Origin: Pseudomonadota bacterium
GTDB lineage: Bacteria > Pseudomonadota > Alphaproteobacteria > Rhizobiales > MH13
Direction of reading: 5' to 3'
Assembly (NCBI GenBank): GCA_039024915.1
Contig: JBCCPK010000001.1
Span: 186,001-250,000 of the forward strand
DNA length: 64,000 nt
The position numbers and the translations under genes were made by a program. The notes under the pieces are model-generated. The model was given only the letters and a program-made list of their open reading frames with translations, had not been told where the DNA came from and did not search any database. Shown piece by piece: positions 44,672 to 53,811 of the stretch. Numbering within the stretch: position 1 is the stretch's first letter; the number at the start of each line of letters is the position of its first letter.

Positions 44672-47600
44672 TCAACCTTCAAGGACAAGCAACAAGTCCT
44701 TTGCGTCGACGCTTTCGCCGGCACTCACCAACAATTCAGCGATCGTGCCATCCTTATCAGCGTGGATGACAGTCTCCATCTTCATCGCCTCAACACCAAG
44801 CAAGGGATCACCAGCGCGTACCGTGTCACCTGCCTTATGGGCTACGGACGAGATAACACCGGGGACAGGCGCCGCTATGTGCGCTGGATTATCAGGGTCC
44901 GCTTTCTGGCGTACACCAACACCTGTCGCTCCGTGGGATCGATCTGGAACCTTGATTGTTCGAGGTTGGCCATTGAGCTCGAAGAACACCCGCACCATGC
45001 CGGTTTCGTCGGCTTCGCTCCGTCCCAGACACCGCACGATGAGCGTCTTGCCCCGCTCGAGTTCAATGGCAATTTCGTCCTCAACTTCAAGCCCATAGAA
45101 GTACACCAACGTCGGTAATACCTGCACCGGGCCGTAGGTTTCTGCGACCCGGGCGAAGTCGGTGAACACCTTTGGATACATCAGGTATGACGCCAACTCG
45201 GTCGATGAGACCGGACGCTCAAGGGCCTCCTCAATCGCCTTGCGCTCTGCATCCAGATCGGCGGGTGCGAGCCGCGCGCCTGGTCGCTCGGTGTAGGGCG
45301 CTTCGCCTTTCAACACCTTTGCCTGGATCGTTTCCGGCCAACCGCCCGGCGGCTGTCCGAGATCGCCACGCATCATCGCGACGACGCTCTCGGGAAACGC
45401 AATATCCTTGTCGGGATCGAGCACGTCCTCGATCTTGATGCCTTGGCTGACCATCATCAGGGCCATGTCGCCGACGACCTTCGATGATGGCGTGACCTTC
45501 ACGATGTCACCGAACAGATGGTTTACTTCTGCATACGTCTCGGCAATCTCGTGCCAGCGGTTGGCGAGGCCGACCGAACGGGCTTGCTCCTTGAGGTTGG
45601 TGAATTGCCCGCCGGGCATTTCATGCAAGTAGACCTCCGACGCGGGCGCCCGCAGGTCACTTTCGAACGCCGCATATTGGCGTCTGGTATCTTCCCACGC
45701 GAATGAAATACGCCGGATCGCTCGTTGGTCGAGGCCAGTGCTGCGATCCGATCCTTCGAGCGCAGCCACCAGCGACCCAAGTGGTGGCTGTGAGGTCATG
45801 CCCGACATAGCGTCCATGGCAGCATCGACCGCGTCAACGCCTGCATCGAGAGCCGCTAGCAAGGTAGCGCCCGAAATCCCGGACGTGTCATGCGTGTGCA
45901 GATGCAGCGGCAAGTGCGTCGCTTCGCGCAACGCTTCAACCAGCTCGGTCGCGGCTGCGGGCTTCAAGAGCCCGGCCATATCCTTGATGCCGATAATGTG
46001 CGCGCCCGCATCCTCGAGTTGCCGCGCCAACTCGACGTAATAGGCCAGATTGTACTTCGGTCGCGATAGATCGTGGATGTCAGCTGTATAGCACAGGACA
46101 CCTTCGCATAGTCTGCCAGCATCCCGCACGGCCTGCATCGAGACGGTCATGTTCTCGACCCAGTTCAGGCAGTCGAAAACGCGAAACAGGTCCATCCCAG
46201 CTTCGGCGGCGTCGAACACAAACTGGCGAACCACATTATCGGGATAGTTCGTGTAGCCGACTCCATTTGACCCGCGCAGCAGCATTTGCGTGAGGATGTT
46301 CGGCGCACTTTCGCGGATGCGGGTAAGCCTTTCCCACGGGTCTTCCGTGAGAAATCGCATCGCGACGTCAAAGGTCGCGCCGCCCCAGCATTCCAGTGAG
46401 AACAGCTCAGGCAGTCCTTGTGCGTATGCTGGCGCCATCGCGATCAGGTCGAAAGAGCGCATCCGGGTCGCAAGCAAGCTCTGATGCCCGTCGCGCATGG
46501 TGGTGTCGGTGATGAGCGCGCGCGTTTCCGCTTTCATCCATTTCGCAAAGCCATCGGCGCCCAACTCCTCAAGCTTCTGCCGCGTTCCAGGCTTCACCTC
46601 ACCCGTCATTGCCGGCAAGTCCGGCGGCCCCGCGTCGGCGGGCGGTTTCGGCCGGTCACGCGCTTCTGGGTGCCCGTTGACCGTTACGTCCGCGATGTAG
46701 GTCAGGAGTTTTGTCGCACGATCCTGCCGCTTGACGCTTTCGAACAATTCGGGCGTCTCGTCGATGAAGCGTGTGGTGTAGCTGCCGTCAATGAAGCTCG
46801 GATGGCCGATGACATTCTCGAGGAAAACCAGATTGGTCGCAACGCCTCGAATCCGGAACTCACGCAGCGCACGATCCATGCGTTGGCGCGTCTCCTCAGG
46901 GTTCGGCGCCCAAGCTGTCACCTTTTCGAGCAGCGGGTCATAGAAGCGCGTGATGACCGCGCCAGAATAGGCTGTGCCGCCATCAAGGCGGATACCAAAG
47001 CCCGTTGCGCCTCGGTAAGCTGTGATACGGCCGTAATCAGGAATGAAATTCTGGTCAGGGTCTTCGGTCGTGATCCGGCACTGCATCGCGTGACCGTACA
47101 GCGTGATCGCGTCCTGCCCCGGTACGCCGCATGTTGCCTCGTCACCGATACGCGCGCCCTCTGCAATATGAATCTGGGCTTTGACGATATCGATGCCGGT
47201 GACTTCCTCGGTCACCGTGTGCTCGACCTGAACGCGTGGATTGACCTCGATGAAGTAGAACGCACCTGTCTGCGCATCCATCAGAAACTCGACGGTGCCC
47301 GCTCCACGATAGCCGACAGCCTCGCCGATACGCTTGGCGTACGCGCACAACTCCTGTCGCTGCGTTTCGCTCAGGTAGGGCGCGGGCGCGCGTTCAATGA
47401 TCTTCTGGTGGCGCCTCTGAACCGTACAATCACGTTCAAACAGGTGTACCAGCGAGCCATGGCTGTCGCCAAGGATCTGCACCTCAACGTGGCGAGCGCG
47501 CTCGACGAGCTTTTCCAGATAGACCTCATCCTTGCCGAAGGCCGAGCGCGCCTCCTTCTTGGCAATGGGTACTTCGCGCGCAAGATCTTCTGGCGTGCGG

Positions 47601-48154
47601 ATGACGCGCATACCTCGCCCGCCGCCGCCCCAGGACGCCTTGAGCATGACGGGATAGCCGATCTCATCGGCCAGCTTCGCCACAGTCTCCATATCGTCGG
47701 GGAGTGGATCCGTCGCCGGCATGACCGGCACGCCTGCTTTGATCGCGAGATTGCGGGCGGAGACCTTGTTGCCGAGACTTCGCATGGTGTCCGACGTTGG
47801 GCCGATGAAGACGATGCCGGCTTGGGTGCACGCGTCGACGAACTCGGGGCTCTCGGACAAAAAGCCGTATCCAGGATGGATCGCATCGACCTCATGCTCC
47901 TTGGCGATGCGGATTATTTCATCGATCGACAGATAGGCATCGATCGGTCCAAGCGGTTCATCAAGGTGGGGTCCGCGGCCGATCAAGTAGGCTTCATCCG
48001 CCTTGAAGCGATGCAGCGCCAACTTATCCTCTTCGGCGTAGACGGCGATTGTCTGCAAGCCGAGCTCATTGGCCGCTCGGAAGATGCGGATAGCGATCTC
48101 CGACCGGTTGGCGGCTAACAGGCGTTTGATCGGTCGTTGAGGGGATGCGGTCAT
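44672..48154 (-). CDS. pyc: Pyruvate carboxylase
   Basis: A 1160-residue biotin enzyme that makes oxaloacetate from pyruvate and bicarbonate. The biotin carboxylase domain is about 1-460 (GGGGRGMRVI loop). The carboxyltransferase domain is about 545-830, with TDTTMRDGHQSLLATRMRS and the metal-binding HLHTHDTSG. A tetramerisation/allosteric region follows, then the C-terminal biotin carrier with EAMKMET. The length is normal. It lies last in the minus-strand block, 77 bp after the BKACE gene, and could refill the TCA cycle as acetyl-CoA is formed or used. Confidence 0.97.
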   Translation of the reverse strand: MTASPQRPIKRLLAANRSEIAIRIFRAANELGLQTIAVYAEEDKLALHRFKADEAYLIGRGPHLDEPLGPIDAYLSIDEIIRIAKEHEVDAIHPGYGFLSESPEFVDACTQAGIVFIGPTSDTMRSLGNKVSARNLAIKAGVPVMPATDPLPDDMETVAKLADEIGYPVMLKASWGGGGRGMRVIRTPEDLAREVPIAKKEARSAFGKDEVYLEKLVERARHVEVQILGDSHGSLVHLFERDCTVQRRHQKIIERAPAPYLSETQRQELCAYAKRIGEAVGYRGAGTVEFLMDAQTGAFYFIEVNPRVQVEHTVTEEVTGIDIVKAQIHIAEGARIGDEATCGVPGQDAITLYGHAMQCRITTEDPDQNFIPDYGRITAYRGATGFGIRLDGGTAYSGAVITRFYDPLLEKVTAWAPNPEETRQRMDRALREFRIRGVATNLVFLENVIGHPSFIDGSYTTRFIDETPELFESVKRQDRATKLLTYIADVTVNGHPEARDRPKPPADAGPPDLPAMTGEVKPGTRQKLEELGADGFAKWMKAETRALITDTTMRDGHQSLLATRMRSFDLIAMAPAYAQGLPELFSLECWGGATFDVAMRFLTEDPWERLTRIRESAPNILTQMLLRGSNGVGYTNYPDNVVRQFVFDAAEAGMDLFRVFDCLNWVENMTVSMQAVRDAGRLCEGVLCYTADIHDLSRPKYNLAYYVELARQLEDAGAHIIGIKDMAGLLKPAAATELVEALREATHLPLHLHTHDTSGISGATLLAALDAGVDAVDAAMDAMSGMTSQPPLGSLVAALEGSDRSTGLDQRAIRRISFAWEDTRRQYAAFESDLRAPASEVYLHEMPGGQFTNLKEQARSVGLANRWHEIAETYAEVNHLFGDIVKVTPSSKVVGDMALMMVSQGIKIEDVLDPDKDIAFPESVVAMMRGDLGQPPGGWPETIQAKVLKGEAPYTERPGARLAPADLDAERKAIEEALERPVSSTELASYLMYPKVFTDFARVAETYGPVQVLPTLVYFYGLEVEDEIAIELERGKTLIVRCLGRSEADETGMVRVFFELNGQPRTIKVPDRSHGATGVGVRQKADPDNPAHIAAPVPGVISSVAHKAGDTVRAGDPLLGVEAMKMETVIHADKDGTIAELLVSAGESVDAKDLLLVLEG

Positions 48155-48231
48155 TCGATTACCGGCAAGGAAACGGAGAAACTGCTAGCTGCGTAGCATG
48201 GGCGCTTTGTGCGATGCACTAGGACAGTCGC

Positions 48232-49068
48232 TTAGATCATGGGCAATCCAAGCCTATCACGCGCCTCTTCTTTGGTAGCAGGCGTCAGTCCCAGTTGCTG
48301 CGCGAGATGGACCATCCGCTGGACGCGGTCGGCATTGTTGGCCGCGAGCGTGCCATCGGCGTTCCACAAGCTGTTTTCAAAGCCGACCCTTACATCACCT
48401 TCGAAGGTTAACGCAGCCGCGAGGGACGCGGTTTCACCGCGGCCGAAGGCACAGACCATCCATGGAACGTTTCGGAAGACCGAATGCTTCTCGTATTCCG
48501 CTACGAAAGCCATGATGTGGCGTGGTTGGCTATCCTGCTCCGGGTGATAGCGCCCGAGCACAAAAAGCAGACTCTGCACCTTAAGCGATACATTCGCTGC
48601 AAAGTATCGAGCCAGACTTTCCAACTCTTTTGCGCTGTAGACGATCCATTGGATCGCCGTTCCTTGCGCGATCGTGCGTTCGATGAATGCCGAATTCTTG
48701 GCCAGCTCCGCCGGTGTAGCAAACAGTTCCTTGAACGCAATTGATACCGCTGCAGGCTTAACCTCATCGATCAGCGCCCGCTGTTCTGCGGGTGTGTATC
48801 GGCCCACCGCTTCTGTTGTGATCTGTACAATCAGATTGGGACATCGGAGTGATACTGCATCGAGAAGACCAATGTATCGGTCGGCATCGAGAATATGATT
48901 GCCGGCAAGGTCACGCACGTGAAGATGTGCAGCATGGGCACCGGCGACATGGCAAAGCTCGGCTGCTTCGACGATCTCGGCATCGGTAACCGGCAGCGCT
49001 GGATGGTCAGCCTTGGAACGGCGAGCCCCGTTGGGCGCCACCATCAAGACGTAAGGCGTCCTGTTCAC
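48232..49068 (-). CDS. BKACE beta-keto acid cleavage enzyme
   Basis: A 278-residue TIM-barrel enzyme of the BKACE (DUF849, 3-keto-5-aminohexanoate cleavage) family. These zinc enzymes condense a beta-keto acid with acetyl-CoA to give acetoacetate and a new CoA ester. The N-terminal APNGARRSKADHPALPVT and the AAHLHVRD zinc-binding His pair are family marks; VRVGFENSLWNADG near the C-terminus is another. The start is GTG and overlaps the aminotransferase stop by 4 bp. That coupling suggests the aminotransferase makes its keto acid substrate. The R-group specificity cannot be read off. Confidence 0.92.
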   Translation of the reverse strand: MNRTPYVLMVAPNGARRSKADHPALPVTDAEIVEAAELCHVAGAHAAHLHVRDLAGNHILDADRYIGLLDAVSLRCPNLIVQITTEAVGRYTPAEQRALIDEVKPAAVSIAFKELFATPAELAKNSAFIERTIAQGTAIQWIVYSAKELESLARYFAANVSLKVQSLLFVLGRYHPEQDSQPRHIMAFVAEYEKHSVFRNVPWMVCAFGRGETASLAAALTFEGDVRVGFENSLWNADGTLAANNADRVQRMVHLAQQLGLTPATKEEARDRLGLPMI

Positions 49069-50414
49069 GCGGCCTGTGCCACTTGGGAAAGTGCGTTTCC
49101 GATGGCTGTCTCAAGCTTGTCGGTGATCTGCTCGATATGTTCGTCATCGACGATGAAGGGTGGGGCGAGGAGGACATGATCGCCGTTCTGCCCGTCAATG
49201 GTCCCACCCATCGGATAGCACATAAGCCCATGGGCCATCGCCGCTTTCTTGATCCTTCCAGCGAGACCAAGATGGGGGTCAAACGGCTCTTTCGTGCCGC
49301 GGTCCACCACCAGTTCCAAACCGAGAAAGAGGCCTCGGCCCCGGATATCACCGACATGGGGATGGTTGCCGAAGCGGGCCGTTAGCGATGAACGCAACGC
49401 CTCGCCCATGGGGCGGACGCGATCGAGCACTTTGTCATCTACCAAGCGATCGAGCACCGCGTTGCCGACTGCGCAGGCCATCGGGTGGCCAAGATAGGTA
49501 TGGCCGTGCTGAAAAAAGCCCGAGCCTGCCGAGATGCTGTCGTAGACAGAGTCTGATACCATCAGTGCACCAATCGGCTGAAAGCCCGCACCCAGTCCCT
49601 TGGCGATTGCAATCATGTCGGGAATGACACCGTCCTGCTCACAGGCAAACAAGGTGCCGGTGCGTCCCATTCCGCACATGACCTCATCGAGAATGAGCAT
49701 CACGCCATGGCGGTCACAGACTTCCCTTACGGCTTTGAAGTAGCCGTCGACCGGTGGCACCGCGCCCATCGTGGCGCCGACGACAGGCTCCGCGACGAAG
49801 GCTGCAACGGTTTGAGGGCCAAGACGCAAGATCGTCTCTTCCAGTTCCGCTGCCAAGCGTGCAACGTAGGCCGAATCCGTCTCGCCTTCTTCTTGCCCTC
49901 GATAGGCGTTGCAGGCCGATACATGGTGCATGGCGGCTGATAGCATCGGCTCGAACTGAGCCCGCCGCCAACGGTTGCCGCCCGCCGACAAGGCACCGAG
50001 CGTATTGCCGTGATAGCTCTGCCAGCGCGCAATCACATGCCTGCGCTCCGTCTCACCGCGTTCCATATGGGTCTGGCGTGCGAGCTTGAGAGCAGCCTCG
50101 ATGGCCTCCGAACCGCCGGAAACGAAATAGACGCGATTAAGACTGCCTGGTGCAAGCCCTGAAAGCCTCTCGGCCAATCGCTCCGCGGGCTCGGAGGTGA
50201 AGAAGCCTGTGTGGGCGTATGCGAGGCGGTCAACTTGCTCGTGAATGGACTGACGTAGCGCTTCATCGGAATGTCCCAAGCATGAAACCGCCGCGCCGCC
50301 GCACGCATCGAGATAGCGTTTCCCATCAGTGTCAATAAGAAACGGTCCGTCTCCAGCGGCGGCAACGGGCAAGTCTGATTTTGTATGGCGAGGAAAAACG
50401 TTGCGGGAGTGCAT
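49065..50414 (-). CDS. Class III aminotransferase coupled to BKACE
   Basis: A 449-residue PLP enzyme. The phosphate-binding run is SGGSEAIEAALKLARQ, the Asp of the PLP ring lies in LILDEVMCGMGRTG, and the Schiff-base Lys is K272 in AIAKGLGAGFQPIGA. It acts on omega- or beta-amino groups rather than alpha ones in most relatives. Its stop overlaps the BKACE start, which argues that the two form one catabolic step: a beta-amino acid to a beta-keto acid, then cleavage. The start is ATG 50414. A 12-bp palindrome lies 27 bp upstream. Confidence 0.93.
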   Translation of the reverse strand: MHSRNVFPRHTKSDLPVAAAGDGPFLIDTDGKRYLDACGGAAVSCLGHSDEALRQSIHEQVDRLAYAHTGFFTSEPAERLAERLSGLAPGSLNRVYFVSGGSEAIEAALKLARQTHMERGETERRHVIARWQSYHGNTLGALSAGGNRWRRAQFEPMLSAAMHHVSACNAYRGQEEGETDSAYVARLAAELEETILRLGPQTVAAFVAEPVVGATMGAVPPVDGYFKAVREVCDRHGVMLILDEVMCGMGRTGTLFACEQDGVIPDMIAIAKGLGAGFQPIGALMVSDSVYDSISAGSGFFQHGHTYLGHPMACAVGNAVLDRLVDDKVLDRVRPMGEALRSSLTARFGNHPHVGDIRGRGLFLGLELVVDRGTKEPFDPHLGLAGRIKKAAMAHGLMCYPMGGTIDGQNGDHVLLAPPFIVDDEHIEQITDKLETAIGNALSQVAQAA

Positions 50415-50441
50415 GACCGTCTCGGATGTTTGCGTGATAAG

Positions 50442-50453
50442 CCGCTATAGCGG
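50442..50453. promoter_or_regulatory. Palindrome upstream of aminotransferase
   Basis: CCGCTATAGCGG, a perfect 12-bp palindrome 27 bp before the ATG on the minus strand. It is a candidate operator; no regulator gene is adjacent. Confidence 0.35.
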
Positions 50454-50522
50454 TTCGGCGAGCGGCAACCAGATGGAAAAAGCTCAACGCATCCATGCAC
50501 CCCTTGCATGGCAGGTGGATGC

Positions 50523-50957
50523 CTAGTCCCGAATGACCATAACCGATTGCTTGGCGTGCCGAACGACACGCGCCGCATTCGGCCCGAGCAGATAGTCTCC
50601 GAATTCCGGTCGGTGCGCCGTCATGACGATCGCGTCACAGCTCAAGTGGTCGGCACTGTGAATAATCTCACGGTAGACCGACCCCTTGACGACGTGCCCT
50701 TGCAGGCTCGCCGGGCCGCAAAGTGCCTTCTTATCCTCAAGCGCCTTGAGGAGCGCCTCACGCGCGGCGCTGATTGCCTTATCGGTGTAGTCGTCCGGAA
50801 GATAGCTTCCCACAACCGCCATCCCGGAGGTTGGAACGACCGAGACAACATGAATCTCTGACGCCTCGCCCTTCGACAGCGAAGCCGCGACAGGCAAGGC
50901 CTTATCGAGGCTCGAGGGATCGCTCAGATCAACGGGTACCAGGAGGCATTCGTACAT
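50523..50957 (-). CDS. Universal stress protein (UspA family)
   Basis: A 144-residue cytosolic UspA-type protein. The N-terminus YECLLVPVDLSDPSSLDKAL, the VTAHRPEFGDYLLGPNAARVVRHAKQSVMVIR C-terminus and the G-x2-G-x9-G(S/A)-like end suggest an ATP-binding member. It lies 15 bp downstream of the TRAP permease gene. UspA proteins paired with TRAP transporters, such as TeaD with TeaABC, can regulate transport. Confidence 0.93.
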   Translation of the reverse strand: MYECLLVPVDLSDPSSLDKALPVAASLSKGEASEIHVVSVVPTSGMAVVGSYLPDDYTDKAISAAREALLKALEDKKALCGPASLQGHVVKGSVYREIIHSADHLSCDAIVMTAHRPEFGDYLLGPNAARVVRHAKQSVMVIRD

Positions 50958-50972
50958 TGTACTGGCCCAAGC

Positions 50973-53642
50973 TTAGAAGGCGGGAACTGTTTGGCGGCGC
51001 CGCTGCATCATGATCACGAAGCCGAGCAATGCTAAGGCAGGGATGTAGAACACCTCTTTGGGCATCCGATCACGCTCAAGCTGCACGTTGGCGATTGTAA
51101 CGAACTCATCGCCGTAGAACTCGAACATCTGGAACGTTGTGAAGAAGGGTGTGCCGGCGAAGGGCTCTTCAAGGATCGCGTCCTCGCCTTCATTCACGAC
51201 GAGAATTCCCTGTCGTTCAAGTCGCTCCTCCCCGGAGCCCTCCGCGCCCAAATCCAACAGCACAGTCGTCTGGGTCATCTCATCAAGGTTGTCGAAGTCC
51301 GGCCCCTGAATCTCGACGCGCAAGCGGGCGTCGGCAGGCATCGATTCGGCGATCTCAATAAGTTCGGTTCCAGGTCTGAACTCGTAACGTGGATCGACCT
51401 GGTCGAGCCAATAGCCCGGACGGAACAGGGTAAAGGCTATGAGCAAAAGGGCAATCGTCTCCCACCAGCGGTTCTTCGCAAAGAAATAGCTCTGCGTCGC
51501 CGCTGCGAACAACATCATCGCAACGACGCCGACGATGAAGACAAAGATGGCTTTCGCAATTCCGACGTCGATCAGCAGGAGTTCGGTGTTGAAGATGAAA
51601 AGGAACGGCAAAAGCGCCGTACGAATATCGTAAGCAAACCCCTGCAGACCGGTCTTGATGGGGTCACCGCCGGAAATCGCAGATGCAGCGAACGCCGCGA
51701 GGCCAACCGGTGGCGTGTCATCGGCCAGAATGCCGAAATAGAACACGAACAGGTGAACCGCGATCAGCGGCACAACCAAGCCCTGAGAGGCACCAACCGA
51801 CACGATTACTGGCGCCATGAGAGAGGACACAACGATGTAGTTGGCCGTCGTTGGCAAGCCGAGGCCCAGAAGCAAGCTCATCACCGCGACCAGTAGGAGC
51901 ATGATGATCAGATTGCCGCCGGACAGGAACTCGACGAAATCACCGACCACCTGGTGTGCGCCGGTCAGCGTGACCGTGCCGATGATGACGCCCGCAACAC
52001 CGGTCGCCACCGCGATGGGGATCATGTTCCGCGCACCGGCGATCATCCCGATAACAAAGTCCTCAACGCCGCGGCGCCACTCATCAGAGGATGACGGACC
52101 AGCGAGCTCTGAGCCAGCGCGAAACATGGCTTTGAGGGGGTGCTGCGTAACGACGACGAAGATCATCGACAGCGTTCCCCAATAAGCCGAAAAGGCAGGC
52201 GATAGGCGCTCGATCAGAATGCACCACAAAAGCACAACGATCGGCAGGAGGAAGTGCAGACCGGTCACCGCCACCTCGCCGGGTCGCGGCAGCACTTCGA
52301 TGTCCGCGTTGGGATCATCGATTGGCAAATCAGGCCGCTGCGCCGCGACACGGATGAGAAAGAGATAGGCAATCATGAACAGGGCAACCCCGGTCCAGAA
52401 GCCGAAACCGGGAAACGCCTCCTTGACCCAGCCCAGCCCGAAATAGACGACACCGCCCAACGCACAAATTCCAAGAAAACCTGTGAGGAAACCAATCAAG
52501 CGCTGCGCAAGTGTGCCCACCGCACTGGGCTTTTCCATGCCCTTGAGACCAAGCTTCAGGGCCTCCAGATGCACGATATAGATGAGCGCGATGTAGGAAA
52601 TCAGCGCAGGCACCAGGGCGTGCTTGAGGATGTCGGTGTAGGAAATGCCGGTAAATTCGGCGATCAGGAACGCCGCGGCACCCATCACCGGTGGAGTAAG
52701 CTGGCCATTGGTCGAGGATGCAACCTCCACCGCACCCGCTTTCTCTGGTTTGAAGCCGGTCTTTTTCATCAACGGGATGGTGAAGGTGCCAGTGGTGACC
52801 ACGTTGGCGATCGAAGAGCCGGAGTAGAGGCCGGACGCAGCCGACGCTAAAACCGCTGCCTTGGCGGGACCGCCTCGCAGATGACCCAGCAATGCGAAGG
52901 CAAGCTTAATGAAATAGTATCCGGCGCCAGCGCGCTCGAGCAGCGAACCGAATAACACGAACAGAAAGATCATAGTGGCCGAAACAGCAAGCGCGACACC
53001 GAAGACGCCTTCGGTCTGCATCCAGTAATGCCACATAGCTTTTTCGAAAGACGCGCCGCGCCACTGAATGACTTCTGGCACCCACGACTGGTTACCGAAG
53101 AAGGTGTAAGTCAAAAAGACGCCCGCTACGACCAGCATCGGCAAGCCGAGTGCGCGGTAGACGCCGATGGCGAGGCAGGTCATGCCGACCGCAGACGCAA
53201 TCATGTCTGCCGGAGTAGGAAGGCCGGCTCGCATCACCAGCGATTCCTTGACGATGATGAGATAGAGGCAGCATGCCGCCCCTACTGCAGCAAGCATCCA
53301 GTCGTACCAGGGGACGGCGTTTTTTGGCGCACCTTTAAACAAGGGGTAGGCAAAGCACACGAGGATCAACGCGAAGGCAAGGTGCACGTTACGCGCTTCA
53401 ACGTTGTTAAACGTAAAATTGACCCCAGTCAGTTCGGTCAGGAAAAATGGCAGATCAGAGGCGATGTATAGCTGAAAGGTCGACCACAAAAACGCAATCG
53501 CGGCGATGACGATCCCGACTGTGCCCGGAACCGCGCGGGAACCGGAATCAGCCTCTGCGACAATTTCGTTGACGTCGATTGTGTCGCTGGCCGTTGCCTC
53601 GGGATTGGACGCCCCCGCCGATACCGGTTCCTGAGTGCTCAT
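50973..53642 (-). CDS. TRAP transporter fused permease
   Basis: An 889-residue inner-membrane protein that fuses the small (DctQ) and large (DctM) TRAP permease subunits, the kind that works with TAXI receptors. More than fifteen hydrophobic segments are visible. VVTTGTFTIPLMKKTGFKPEKAGAVEVASSTNGQLTPPVMGAAAFLIAEFTG near 300 is the family hallmark, and LLLGLGLPTTANYIV and ADDTPPVGLAAFAASAI follow. It uses a sodium or proton gradient. An unusual C-terminal extension (about 750-870) forms a charged domain before a final helix. The ATG at 53642 is chosen over 53717. Confidence 0.94.
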   Translation of the reverse strand: MSTQEPVSAGASNPEATASDTIDVNEIVAEADSGSRAVPGTVGIVIAAIAFLWSTFQLYIASDLPFFLTELTGVNFTFNNVEARNVHLAFALILVCFAYPLFKGAPKNAVPWYDWMLAAVGAACCLYLIIVKESLVMRAGLPTPADMIASAVGMTCLAIGVYRALGLPMLVVAGVFLTYTFFGNQSWVPEVIQWRGASFEKAMWHYWMQTEGVFGVALAVSATMIFLFVLFGSLLERAGAGYYFIKLAFALLGHLRGGPAKAAVLASAASGLYSGSSIANVVTTGTFTIPLMKKTGFKPEKAGAVEVASSTNGQLTPPVMGAAAFLIAEFTGISYTDILKHALVPALISYIALIYIVHLEALKLGLKGMEKPSAVGTLAQRLIGFLTGFLGICALGGVVYFGLGWVKEAFPGFGFWTGVALFMIAYLFLIRVAAQRPDLPIDDPNADIEVLPRPGEVAVTGLHFLLPIVVLLWCILIERLSPAFSAYWGTLSMIFVVVTQHPLKAMFRAGSELAGPSSSDEWRRGVEDFVIGMIAGARNMIPIAVATGVAGVIIGTVTLTGAHQVVGDFVEFLSGGNLIIMLLLVAVMSLLLGLGLPTTANYIVVSSLMAPVIVSVGASQGLVVPLIAVHLFVFYFGILADDTPPVGLAAFAASAISGGDPIKTGLQGFAYDIRTALLPFLFIFNTELLLIDVGIAKAIFVFIVGVVAMMLFAAATQSYFFAKNRWWETIALLLIAFTLFRPGYWLDQVDPRYEFRPGTELIEIAESMPADARLRVEIQGPDFDNLDEMTQTTVLLDLGAEGSGEERLERQGILVVNEGEDAILEEPFAGTPFFTTFQMFEFYGDEFVTIANVQLERDRMPKEVFYIPALALLGFVIMMQRRRQTVPAF

Positions 53643-53780
53643 GGTGGCGCAATCCCCTTTTTGCCGCACAACGAGCCAGACCATTGGACGCCCGCCCGCA
53701 CCGTTTTCAGCCGACAATCAACCAAGCGCTTTGCGCTTTCCCCACGTTCACCGTGTCGGCCCTGCTTGAGTAGACAGGCC

Positions 53781-53797
53781 GGGCGGTTGTGCCGCCC
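53781..53797 (-). terminator. Hairpin between TAXI receptor and permease genes
   Basis: GGGCGG/CCGCCC stem with a 5-nt loop, 15 bp past the receptor stop and without a T-run. It may reduce read-through or stabilise the receptor mRNA. Confidence 0.5.
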
Positions 53798-53811
53798 AGC
53801 CCTCTATTGCT

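Noticed and set aside
46418-48118. 566-codon open frame antisense to pyruvate carboxylase
   Set aside because: Codon-bias shadow of pyc; composition is not protein-like and the true gene is intact with all domains.
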